A stretch of 34,722 nt of DNA from an uncultured Bacteroidota bacterium (lineage in GTDB: Bacteria; Bacteroidota; Bacteroidia; Bacteroidales; UBA12481), in contig CAIXKO010000642.1 of the NCBI GenBank assembly GCA_903919925.1, positions 1 to 34,722 on the forward strand, written 5' to 3'. The notes under the pieces were generated by a model that did no database searches, was not told the DNA's origin, and worked only from the letters and a program-made list of their open reading frames with translations. The position numbers and the translations under genes were made by a program. Each line of letters starts with the position of its first letter. The stretch's first letter is position 1. This document shows, in pieces, positions 1 through 9,046 of the stretch.

Positions 1-146
1 ATGCCTGCCGGGTCGGTTTGATCTCCCGAATGATCAGCCTGTATCCAGGCAAAGCCGCCATAATGATGGTGAGGGAGAATGCTGTGGGTAACCAATAAAA
101 TATTGGCAATGAGGACAAACAGCAAACCGGCAGTTTTTTTAACCAT
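1..146 (-). CDS. Partial CDS (5' end of gene, continues off the left edge); small secreted/membrane protein with HHH motif, DUF6769-like
   Basis: Reverse strand from ATG at 146..144 reads MVKKTAGLLFVLIANILLVTHSILPHHHYGGFAWIQADHSGDQTDPAG... without stop to window edge. Confidence 0.5.
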   Translation of the reverse strand, partial: MVKKTAGLLFVLIANILLVTHSILPHHHYGGFAWIQADHSGDQTDPAG

Positions 147-286
147 GAATCATAACCCCATTAAGTTGCCAAAGCTAACTTTTTATCTAGAGCGGGCAAT
201 CTTTTCAACATGCACAAATTCAAGTTTTAACTCTATTTTAACGTGCTCAATTTCTAAAAAAATTAACCATCAAATAATTCTCAGGT

Positions 287-1021
287 ATGTTTTTAAATTT
301 GGGTTCAACATTAATCTTATCAGTCATGCTACTTTCCGGTCAGTTCAATCAGAAGGAAACCAAACAGGAAACCGTTAATCCGGAAACCTCCTCTACGCTT
401 CTCCTGATGAAAAAACGAATTCTCCTGGATTCCTCCAAAATCCTTTATAACAAGCAGGTAACATCCGAAAGTCTTGCTAATGAGTGGACCATCCACCACA
501 GCGAATGGAAGGTGGAAGAGGGCTGGCTGGTTGGCGAAAACCGCGGTAACTGGCCGGGAATGGCTGTTCTGAAACAGGATTTTCCCGGAAACGTGTTGGT
601 TGAGTTCGAGGCCCAAACGGTTTTACCATCATCTCACGATATTAATGTGATGTGGAACGGGGAGTGGATCGCGGAAACGGATAAGCGGGGATTGGCCTAT
701 GTGGCAGGACTCCAGGGCTGGTGGACGGGAAAAGTCGGAATCGAAAAATCCGATGAATATAAGTTTATGGTTGGAACCCCTCTGCTCGATTTTAAACCGG
801 GAAAAATCTATAAAATTCAAGCGGGCAGTATCGACGGTCATTGCTTCATTTTTGCTGACGGGAAACTGCTGCTTGAAGCCATGGACCCTGATCCCATCGA
901 TAACCAGAAATACACGAAGGTTGGGTTGGAAGCTTATTGCAGTAAAATCCGCGTGAGGAATATTGTGATCCGCCAGATTCATTGGGAACCGGTAAGTATG
1001 GAATACAAACCGGAATTTTAA
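287..1021 (+). CDS. Secreted protein with concanavalin-like / DUF1080-type domain
   Basis: Hydrophobic N-terminus; WTIHHSEWKVEEGWLVGENRGNWPG...VEFEAQ...YKIQAGSIDGHCFIFADGKLLLEAMDPDP resembles DUF1080/LamG-like beta-jelly-roll proteins. Confidence 0.6.
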   Translation: MFLNLGSTLILSVMLLSGQFNQKETKQETVNPETSSTLLLMKKRILLDSSKILYNKQVTSESLANEWTIHHSEWKVEEGWLVGENRGNWPGMAVLKQDFPGNVLVEFEAQTVLPSSHDINVMWNGEWIAETDKRGLAYVAGLQGWWTGKVGIEKSDEYKFMVGTPLLDFKPGKIYKIQAGSIDGHCFIFADGKLLLEAMDPDPIDNQKYTKVGLEAYCSKIRVRNIVIRQIHWEPVSMEYKPEF

Positions 1022-1088
1022 TTAATCTGACAGTTTTAATTAATCCGCCAATTTTAATAATCCTGACCGGGTTTTAATTGAACGAACA
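1016..1088. repeat. Short imperfect tandem repeat (about 4 units, 18-20 bp) between convergent genes
   Basis: ttttaattaatctgacag / ttttaattaatccgccaa / ttttaataatcctgaccggg / ttttaattgaacgaaca. Confidence 0.65.
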
Positions 1089-2810
1089 TTAAGAGTTCAT
1101 CTGGTCAATAATCGATTTGCCACACTCCTGATAATTTGTCTGAGATACCTTAAAAATATGGGGTTGACCGATGCTCCACTTCCTTATCACCTCATCTGTG
1201 AAAGAATCGCGTACGGTGAATAGCAGGTGAATTTTGGAGGTTTTCATCAAGCTGGAGATACCATCAGACCACCCTTTATCATTGAGCTCCAGCCTACCCA
1301 CCTCATCAATAATGACGAGCCTTTTTCCGAGAAGTTGTGCAGGGGATAAAAGTTGTATCCCCTTTTTTAATCCCTGAGGAAAAATTGCAAATCGCCCAAT
1401 CTTGTTCCCCCCGGTTTGGTCACTTTCCCGAAGGAGAATTTCTCTGCTGTTGGTTAGGATATCAACCAAATCATAGCCAATTATCTGTGAGCCTTCCCTC
1501 ACCTTTTCCGATAAAAAACCTCCGACAGGAATATTGTTTTCCCGGAAGACTCCGACCAAATTTTTAGCTAACCAGGTTTTACCTTCGTTTTGGGAACCTG
1601 AAATAATAAATACCTTTTGTTGGAACCCTGATTTGCTCCTTACCTCTGCCAGTCTGTTTTCAGCATGAGAAATAAATCCGGTGAACACTGAGACCGGATT
1701 TCTGACTATTGTTTTGAAATCCGGGATCCGGGCTATGAAAAATGGCAGACTTTCCACTGACAGCTCTAAAGCCAGCGGAAGGTTTTTAAATGAAGTTCCG
1801 AGAAAAAAGTTCCTGACTTTCGGATTATACAATTCCGTTCCCAGAACCGCAAAACCGAGAATAATGATGACTGCCCGGAAGTTCATCTGAAATCCGGCTA
1901 AAAGGCCCTTAACCAGAACATCTTCGCCTGACTCTGCTTTTGTAAAAACAAATGCGGTGATTAAGGTAATGACCACAAAGAATATCCAGAATTTAGGTTT
2001 CGATAACTGGCGTAATGCCCGTTTATATCTGAAGGCCCAGATTATTACAATGCCAGTGATGATCAAACTCCAGACTATCCATTGGGTATAGCTCAATAAA
2101 AGCAAAGAGCCGATAATCAATAAGAAATCAGCAAGCAGCCATAAAACAGAGTATTTAAAGTCATCTACCGGCTTTTTATCCAATTTCCTGAATGAATTAC
2201 GCTCTGTTCCTGATAAGGGTGTAACGGAGACCATTTGAGCTTTCCGCCCAACCCTGATTCCGATGAGGCTGGCTAAAATGCCGAATACAATATCGGCAAT
2301 CAATAAAACGATGATGGGAAGCCAAACGATATCGGTTTTCAGTTGAAGCTGTTTTTGAGCCATGTGAAGCAAATCGGTATAAACATCCACTATGCCGGCG
2401 CCATAGAATATCACATAATTAGCAATCTTCTGAAAGAGGTTCCAGGTCATGGCCATGATGGATCCCAGCAGATAACCCGGGATAGTTCTGCCAAGTGTCC
2501 GGACGAAAAATTCAAGCAGAAGCGATTCGCTGAAGATGGCAACCATTGGCCCAAAAATCACCGCACTTGGCGAGAGGGTCTTCAGTATGGCACAAATCAA
2601 TCCGGCCCGCCAGAACAGGCCTTTCTCCCTCCACCGGTAACTGATGGAGATAAGCATTATTAATCCGATGGCAGTTAAGACATTACCAGAAAATGGTACT
2701 TTCAGATTATGCAGAAAGCTCCCAAGAACAATCTCCGATGCTGCCCAGATGGTCCCGATAATGGATGCCTTGATCCATTTTTCGCTTAATGCCGGTTTAA
2801 TCATAAACAA
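1089..2810 (-). CDS. Multi-pass membrane protein (ECF S-like and T-like regions) fused to a C-terminal THEP1-type NTPase
   Basis: N-terminal hydrophobic helices; central NFRAVIIILGFAVLGTELYNPKVRNFFLGTSFKNLPLALELSVESLPFFIARIPD resembles CbiQ/EcfT coupling region; C-terminal VFIISGSQNEGKTWLAKNL (Walker A), GGFLSEKVREGSQIIGYDL, LVIIDEVGRLEL (Walker B) match NTPase_1/THEP1 pattern. Confidence 0.7.
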   Translation of the reverse strand: MFMIKPALSEKWIKASIIGTIWAASEIVLGSFLHNLKVPFSGNVLTAIGLIMLISISYRWREKGLFWRAGLICAILKTLSPSAVIFGPMVAIFSESLLLEFFVRTLGRTIPGYLLGSIMAMTWNLFQKIANYVIFYGAGIVDVYTDLLHMAQKQLQLKTDIVWLPIIVLLIADIVFGILASLIGIRVGRKAQMVSVTPLSGTERNSFRKLDKKPVDDFKYSVLWLLADFLLIIGSLLLLSYTQWIVWSLIITGIVIIWAFRYKRALRQLSKPKFWIFFVVITLITAFVFTKAESGEDVLVKGLLAGFQMNFRAVIIILGFAVLGTELYNPKVRNFFLGTSFKNLPLALELSVESLPFFIARIPDFKTIVRNPVSVFTGFISHAENRLAEVRSKSGFQQKVFIISGSQNEGKTWLAKNLVGVFRENNIPVGGFLSEKVREGSQIIGYDLVDILTNSREILLRESDQTGGNKIGRFAIFPQGLKKGIQLLSPAQLLGKRLVIIDEVGRLELNDKGWSDGISSLMKTSKIHLLFTVRDSFTDEVIRKWSIGQPHIFKVSQTNYQECGKSIIDQMNS

Positions 2811-3273
2811 TTAACATTCAAATAGTGACATCATCCCTCGAGATGCAACGCCAAAGCTATTATCAGACAACACGATAGCGGTAAGAATAAGTCCGATTCC
2901 AACATCTGCAAAGTGCGGCAAATATAACCCAATATCCGGATGGCTGCGGACTCTGCGACAACCACCTTCAGAAAACCTGCTGTGCATATATGACCTGCCT
3001 GAAATTGTTTAGGTGGCCAGGGATGCCGGCGCTAAATATGTTCAGTTTAACAGAAAGGGTATCCGGCTGATAAAGGCCTATATCGATTCTGACAAAGGTA
3101 TAGCCATCTTGATCTTTGAAGGAGTAATCAATATCTAATCCTTCTTTTGGCACATTTGATGGCACTATCTGAGCCATTTCACCAATTAGCTCTTCCGCCG
3201 ATCCATTTGCCCGTATTTACCCGCACCTGATTATAAAATTCCGGATAGTTTCAAAGTCATTCATGGTATTCTA

Positions 3274-3447
3274 CTATAATAGTTGTGCCCCTTTGATCGC
3301 TTCAATCCCAACAATAATATTGCCGCCGCCCCAATTGTTAATGTCGTTGGCGAACGCACAGATCGAATGTAATATTTGCTCGCGATTCCATCCGGCTTTA
3401 AATTCCAACCAGGTTTTCGAAGATACTTTTCCTGAAGTCTTGAACAA
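3274..3447 (-). pseudogene. Remnant of an AlbA_2 / Schlafen-type ATP-binding (putative DNA-binding) protein, N-terminal portion only
   Basis: Reverse strand reads [51 protein letters not shown]; the EFK..W...[22 protein letters not shown] pattern is typical, but the ORF ends after about 57 codons. Confidence 0.6.
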
Positions 3448-3506
3448 TTACCCCTGATAATCTGTTATTTGAATGTTTATTATTTCAAATTCGAAAAATC
3501 CATTGT

Positions 3507-4457
3507 ATGAAACCCAGTTTGATCGTTCCAGTCTTTTTCATGGCCGTTGCACTATTCACCTTCAATACGGCATATCAGGTTCAGGCTCAAGTTACTGAGG
3601 GTGAAAGGCAGTTACGGAATCTCAGTTTGGATGGCACCACCGGCTGGAAAACGGAGAATAATTTTACGGTTGCTTTTTCGCAGGTTTCATTGACCAACTG
3701 GGCTGCCGGAGGTCAAAACTCAATGTCGGTAAATGGTCGCTTCAATGGTTTTTATAATTATAAAAAAGAGCGGATGGCCTGGGACAATCAGGTTGACCTG
3801 GGATACGGAATCCTGAAACAGGGAAAAACGATCTGGCAAAAAACCGATGACCGATTTGAACTGATGTCAAAAATGGGCTACCGGCTGACTGAACATTTGA
3901 ATGGAGCGGTACTGGCCAATTTTAAATCGCAGTTTGCTCCGGGATACAGTAAACCGGAAGGAGGCTCGCGAATTTCAGATCTTTTTTCACCGGCCTATTT
4001 CCTTGGTGCTGTTGGTTTGGACCTGAAGGAAGGTGAAAACTTTACTCTTTTTGCTGCCCCGGTAACCATGAAAACCACCATTGTTATGAACGACAGCTTG
4101 TCAAAAGCCGGATCATTCGGTGTTGTGCCAGGTAAAAAGTCGAGGGCAGAACTTGGGGGCTATATCCGTATGATGTGGAAACACGACCTGATGAAAAACG
4201 TTGGCCTGCAGACAAAGGTCGATCTATTCTCAAATTACCTCAAGGAGCCGCAATATGTAGATGTTAACTGGGAGGTGCTTGTTCTGATGAAGATCAATAA
4301 ATACCTGTCCGTAAACGTGAACACCCTCCTGATTTATGACCACGATATCATTCTGGGAAGAGATACAAACAGCGACGGGATCCCTGACAGTTTCAAGCCA
4401 CGCGTGCAGTTTAAGGAGCTGTTTGGCTTAGGTTTGTCGTTTGCGATTAAAAAATAA
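3507..4457 (+). CDS. DUF3078 domain-containing protein
   Basis: Signal peptide; NNFTVAFSQVSLTNWAAGGQNSMSVNGRFNGFYNYKKERMAWDNQVDLGYGILKQG is characteristic of DUF3078. Confidence 0.85.
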   Translation: MKPSLIVPVFFMAVALFTFNTAYQVQAQVTEGERQLRNLSLDGTTGWKTENNFTVAFSQVSLTNWAAGGQNSMSVNGRFNGFYNYKKERMAWDNQVDLGYGILKQGKTIWQKTDDRFELMSKMGYRLTEHLNGAVLANFKSQFAPGYSKPEGGSRISDLFSPAYFLGAVGLDLKEGENFTLFAAPVTMKTTIVMNDSLSKAGSFGVVPGKKSRAELGGYIRMMWKHDLMKNVGLQTKVDLFSNYLKEPQYVDVNWEVLVLMKINKYLSVNVNTLLIYDHDIILGRDTNSDGIPDSFKPRVQFKELFGLGLSFAIKK

Positions 4458-4551
4458 AATTTAATCAAAACCGGACACTTTTCACCAATCTTAGAATCGA
4501 CCAAAAATCACCTGAAATCAGGTATTACCGTGAACATTTTTTATCCCTTAT

Positions 4552-6153
4552 TTATTCAGAACTTATCTTGAAAATAGTTGCCTCGTAAGGGAATAGCTTC
4601 AGTTGTGAAAGGCCAATTTTATTGGAAGCATCACGATGTGTTGATAATAACACCTGAAGAGTACCGGAAATCAAGAACCCGGGACGGGCAACTCTGCCTG
4701 AAAAATTCAGCAGGATCAATAGTATTTCTTCCTCGCTTACCCGAAGATAAGCCATCACGTTCCGACCTGAAGGGATCAGCGGGTTCCATTGGCCTGATAG
4801 CAGGGCGTTGGAGGATCTTCTGAACCTAATCAATCGTCGGTAAAATTGAAGGACACTTTCGCCATCTTCGAGCGAGGATTCTACATTCCGGAAGATGAAA
4901 TCCTTGTTTACCGGCAGCCAGGGAGTTACCTCAGAGAAGCCGGCATACTTTCCGTTCGTCCATTGCATGGGTGTCCGTGACTTGTCCCTGCCGGAATAAA
5001 GTGGCCAGAACTTTTTTCCGAGCGGATCGCGTATCGAAGAGCGCGGAATTCTAGTGTTACGCATGCCGATCTCCTCACCATAATAGAGAAATGGTGTTCC
5101 CTTGAGTGTGAGAAGCAGCATTGCCTGAATTTTGGCCTTTTCATTGGTTCTTTTCCTCCACCAGCCTGAATGGAGCGACCGGTGCAGGTCATGGTTCGAC
5201 AACACATGGCAGGGCCATGAACCAGGAGGAATGTGCAACATCCATTTTTCAACAGCCCGTGAAACGGGTAGGGCAGCCCATCTACGAAAAATCATTGAAA
5301 AATCGAAAGCCATGTGCAGCATTTCCTTCTGGCCGGAAAGATATCTGGCAACGGTGGCGGGATGCCCGGGAGGAAGGGTGTAAATTTCACCAACAATAAG
5401 CCTGTCCCCGTAACCATCAACCAATGCCCTGATTTTAGCTACAATATCAATAGATTCAGGTTGGTTGCGGGTCACAAAATTCTCGCGATTCAGGAGCTGA
5501 GCAGGCAACGAGCGTGACTCATCGATATTGCCGGCTTTGATGATCATATTGATGGCATCCAGCCGGAAGCCATCGATGCCGGCATCCAGCCAAAACCTGA
5601 GAATATCCATGAATTCGGCTTGTACATCGGGATTTCTCCAGTTCAGATCGGGTTGCTGCCGGAAAAAAGTATGGTAATAATACTGGCCGGAATGTTGGTC
5701 AAACTCCCAGGCGCTTCCGGTGTAAACAGATTTCCAATTATTTGGCGGCTGCTTTCCCCGGCCGTCCTTCCAAATGTACCAGTCCCTTTTATGGTTGGTG
5801 AGGGAAGATCGTGATTCAACAAACCAGGGATGGCTTATGGAGGTATGATTGATCACCATATCCAGGATGATCCGGATCCCCCATCGGTGTGATTCCGAGA
5901 TCAGGCATTTGAGGTCAGCCATGCTGCCAAAAACAGGATTTACTGATCGGTAATCGGAAACATCGTATCCTAAATCATGCATCGGTGAGGAGAAGACCGG
6001 AGAGAGCCAGATCGCATCAACTCCAAGATAATCAAGGTATTCGAGTTTATCAATGATACCCTGAATATCGCCTGTTCCATCACGGTTCGAGTCGAAAAAG
6101 CTTGGCAGGAGAACCTGGTAAACTATTCTGTTTCTCCACCAATTCGTCTCCAT
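4552..6153 (-). CDS. GH13 family alpha-glucosidase / oligo-1,6-glucosidase-like
   Basis: WWRNRIVYQVLLPSFFDSNRDGTGDIQGIIDKLEYLDYLGVDAIWLSPVFSSPMHDLGYDVSDY, DMVINHTS, GFRLDAINM, SNHDLHR, GTPFLYYGEEIGM: GH13 conserved regions. Confidence 0.92.
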   Translation of the reverse strand: METNWWRNRIVYQVLLPSFFDSNRDGTGDIQGIIDKLEYLDYLGVDAIWLSPVFSSPMHDLGYDVSDYRSVNPVFGSMADLKCLISESHRWGIRIILDMVINHTSISHPWFVESRSSLTNHKRDWYIWKDGRGKQPPNNWKSVYTGSAWEFDQHSGQYYYHTFFRQQPDLNWRNPDVQAEFMDILRFWLDAGIDGFRLDAINMIIKAGNIDESRSLPAQLLNRENFVTRNQPESIDIVAKIRALVDGYGDRLIVGEIYTLPPGHPATVARYLSGQKEMLHMAFDFSMIFRRWAALPVSRAVEKWMLHIPPGSWPCHVLSNHDLHRSLHSGWWRKRTNEKAKIQAMLLLTLKGTPFLYYGEEIGMRNTRIPRSSIRDPLGKKFWPLYSGRDKSRTPMQWTNGKYAGFSEVTPWLPVNKDFIFRNVESSLEDGESVLQFYRRLIRFRRSSNALLSGQWNPLIPSGRNVMAYLRVSEEEILLILLNFSGRVARPGFLISGTLQVLLSTHRDASNKIGLSQLKLFPYEATIFKISSE

Positions 6154-6160
6154 AAGGCAG

Positions 6161-8854
6161 TCAGTGAACGTTATTTAGGAATTGTTTCGGTTCAAGGCCG
6201 GTATCTTCAAGTAACCTTTCCATGATCGAATCCGGACGGTAATCAGCTGATCTGCCAACTGCCGCTTTCCTCATGGATTCATGTGACGCCGGATTCCTGA
6301 AATAGTCAATTGTTTGGTCAATCATTTCACGGTGGTCCGATACCAGAAAACCATTCACTCCGTGCCACAGGATATCCTTTGGGCCTTTGGTATTGTAAGC
6401 AATGACAGGCAATCCGCTGGCAAGTGATTCGAGAACCGCGCAGCTGAACGTATCAAATTTCGATGGAAAAACCAGTAGATCGGCTGAGGAATAGATAGCC
6501 GGTAAATTGGCAGAGTCAACCCATCCGAGATAAGAAGCCTGAGGCATTACCGTCTTCAATTTTGATTCTGCCGGACCTGCTCCGGCTATGACCATGCGGA
6601 CACCCGGGATTTTACGCTCAACTTCGAGGTATATATCGGGCAACTCCATGACGCCCTTCTCCTCGCTGATCCTGCCTGCATATAGCATGACCGGTGTTTC
6701 AGGACCGATTCCGAAGAGCCGTTCCTTATCAGGTGAAAGCCGGATGAAATCTTTTCCCGGCCAGTGTGCAGTAAGAAATACCTTTTCTTTATCCAGTGCC
6801 ATCTTTTTATTGGTCAACCATTTGTAATGATCGGTATTGAGGACAAAAACTCCATCAAACGCCTTATAAAAGGCCCGGAGCAACCGTACTAACCTCGACA
6901 GGTTCTCTTTTTCCAGGTTGAGAACCTTCCGGGCAAAAGTTTTCCAGTCAGTATGCATATAGAAATAAGCCTTTACCGTATAAGCTTGTTTCAGGTAAAG
7001 AGCTGCCAGGCCCATCCCCCCCTCGGTTGAGCACATGATCCTGTCATATTCGCCCTCAAGGAATTTGTGGTGTATTTCCAAAAAATTGGGGATCCTGAGT
7101 TTCTGGTTTTTATAAAAGGGCGTTTCTATTTCCGATTGTGGCCTGACAACAATGAGATGATCCGCACTTTCCAGGGTGTTGCTGCAAACCATGATATCTA
7201 TCGGAAGATCGCGTTCGCGGATTTCCCTGAGGACCGATAGCAGAACCATGGAAACCCCGTTCCGGTCGTCCCAGGTATCGGTTAACCAAAGCATCCGTTT
7301 CGGGTGTTCCAGAATTCCCAGTTCCCGTGAAAATTCGGACAGTTGTTCGCGGTTATTGTAAAGTACCTTTGTACTGGTAAAATGTGCACCCAGGATAACG
7401 GATGAAGCAAGGAATGGGAACGAAAGGCCATCGAGGAAGCCGGTAAAATCCATTCCATTTTTCCTGTCTTTTGCCGTCATCGATTTTCCATTTCCGGCGT
7501 CCAGATAAGTTCTCAGCAGTCCTGGCACTTCAAGGCCTGCCAAAATTACATTCAGATCAGGCACGCCCGCAGCTTCATTCTTGCTACTGCTTTTCAGTTT
7601 GGACGTCACCTTTTTATCGAGAATTAGCCCAAGATGGTCGTAGATCTGACCAATAGAAGTGGTATAAGTCTCCACGGCAGATCCGGGATCGGTACGGAAT
7701 GTCCGGGCCATTTTCCGGACTTCGTCGAAGATAGGTTTATAGGGTTGCGGGATTAGCCATCTCTTGGTAAAATCGGGTTGTTTACCGGTCAGGCTATTAT
7801 GAAAAAGACTGATGAAGCTCATAGTCACCTTATGCTGACGGAGTTCCGCAAAAGCGTTTGCCACCAGCAGGGCTGTGATTTTTTGGGTGGGTTCACCCTT
7901 ATGAAGCAGAACCCTCATCAGGCCGGGATCCTTGCTGTAAAGGGCAATCTGACAGGCATAATCGAGGAAGGTAATCATCATTTTCTCGCCGTTATTATGC
8001 ATCCCGAAAGCGTTCAGGTTTCCCTCACGAATGGCTTGCAAAGCAAGCTGCGACAGGGGTACATTCTTACGCTTTTCCTGAAGGCCGGGGACATACAACC
8101 GGCTGCCGGTAAGGCCACTGAATATTCCCATATGACTGTCGGATCCGCCTGAAAGACTTTTTCGATAAGGCGATCTGCAGTATCTGGCCGGATCAATGCC
8201 GAATTGCTTTGAGTAATCATCAACCTTTTCCTCAGTCAAACTTTCTATCCAGGTCCGGACCAGCATATTCTGCCACGTATCGCGCTGTCCGTTCAGTGCT
8301 TCGAAACGATCAAAAAGAAGGACAAGCTTCCGATAAAAATCGGGAGAAGGGGTACCCGATTTCGTATAATGGTAAAGCGGGTGGGCCCATATCGTAGGAA
8401 GATCATTGGCGCTTGTGAAATCGAGGAATTCATACAGGTTCTTACGACGGCGGTTCAGTTCTTCCTCCTGCGAGGGTGTAAAGCCATAGGTAAGCACATG
8501 TATTCCCACCTGAAAATCAGGTACTATGCAGCTGAACTCAGCTCCTACCAGTATGTCATGACCCTTATTGAGCAATTCAAAACAGGACCTGGCATTATTA
8601 TGATTGGTTATAGTAAAGGCATCCATTCCATGTCTGCCTAGCGTTCGGAGAAGACTTTTTGTTGGCAGCCAGGTTTCGGGAACATTGAGGATTCGCCCAA
8701 GCAATTCATCCGGTACATTGCTGTTATGGTCGTGACAATGGAGATCCATTTTAATAACCTCATGGTCAGGGAAAACAAGTGAATTCCCGGCAACAAATGA
8801 CTGAAGCTCAGCCCGGATGTGCGAATGAAAGGAGCTTATCGGGGGAATTGGCAT
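6161..8854 (-). CDS. PHP domain - glycosyltransferase family 4 fusion protein
   Basis: N-term KMDLHCHDHNSNVPDELLGRIL...LRTLGRHGMDAFTITNHNNARSC (PHP); C-term LYAGRISEEKGVMELPDIY...VIAGAGPAESKL...FPSKFDTFSCAVLESLASGLPVIAYNTKGPKDIL (GT4). Confidence 0.9.
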   Translation of the reverse strand: MPIPPISSFHSHIRAELQSFVAGNSLVFPDHEVIKMDLHCHDHNSNVPDELLGRILNVPETWLPTKSLLRTLGRHGMDAFTITNHNNARSCFELLNKGHDILVGAEFSCIVPDFQVGIHVLTYGFTPSQEEELNRRRKNLYEFLDFTSANDLPTIWAHPLYHYTKSGTPSPDFYRKLVLLFDRFEALNGQRDTWQNMLVRTWIESLTEEKVDDYSKQFGIDPARYCRSPYRKSLSGGSDSHMGIFSGLTGSRLYVPGLQEKRKNVPLSQLALQAIREGNLNAFGMHNNGEKMMITFLDYACQIALYSKDPGLMRVLLHKGEPTQKITALLVANAFAELRQHKVTMSFISLFHNSLTGKQPDFTKRWLIPQPYKPIFDEVRKMARTFRTDPGSAVETYTTSIGQIYDHLGLILDKKVTSKLKSSSKNEAAGVPDLNVILAGLEVPGLLRTYLDAGNGKSMTAKDRKNGMDFTGFLDGLSFPFLASSVILGAHFTSTKVLYNNREQLSEFSRELGILEHPKRMLWLTDTWDDRNGVSMVLLSVLREIRERDLPIDIMVCSNTLESADHLIVVRPQSEIETPFYKNQKLRIPNFLEIHHKFLEGEYDRIMCSTEGGMGLAALYLKQAYTVKAYFYMHTDWKTFARKVLNLEKENLSRLVRLLRAFYKAFDGVFVLNTDHYKWLTNKKMALDKEKVFLTAHWPGKDFIRLSPDKERLFGIGPETPVMLYAGRISEEKGVMELPDIYLEVERKIPGVRMVIAGAGPAESKLKTVMPQASYLGWVDSANLPAIYSSADLLVFPSKFDTFSCAVLESLASGLPVIAYNTKGPKDILWHGVNGFLVSDHREMIDQTIDYFRNPASHESMRKAAVGRSADYRPDSIMERLLEDTGLEPKQFLNNVH

Positions 8855-8985
8855 TAAGTTTATAAAGCAGCTAGTGAAAATTGGAAGGACTCAACTATTC
8901 ATCATTTAACAGCCACAAACATAATCAGCCAGGATTAACTGAATAAGAAGCGCATATTAAGATAATGTTAAAAATGAATGTATAA

Positions 8986-9041
8986 TTAATAATCACTTAA
9001 CAGTTTATAAACGAACAGTTAACAGGCGTCATATAGCTTTG
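8986..9041 (+). promoter_or_regulatory. Putative Pho-box-like promoter of EEP gene (11-bp-spaced TTAAYR repeats + -7 TAGCTTTG)
   Basis: TTAATA 8986, TTAACA 8997, TAAACG 9008, TTAACA 9019, then TAGCTTTG 9034-9041 (TAnnTTTG). Confidence 0.5.
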
Positions 9042-9046
9042 CGACT

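Noticed and set aside
2811-2960. Riboswitch upstream of the S-T-THEP1 gene
   Set aside because: No recognisable conserved riboswitch core could be seen by eye; covariance-model search (Rfam) would be needed.
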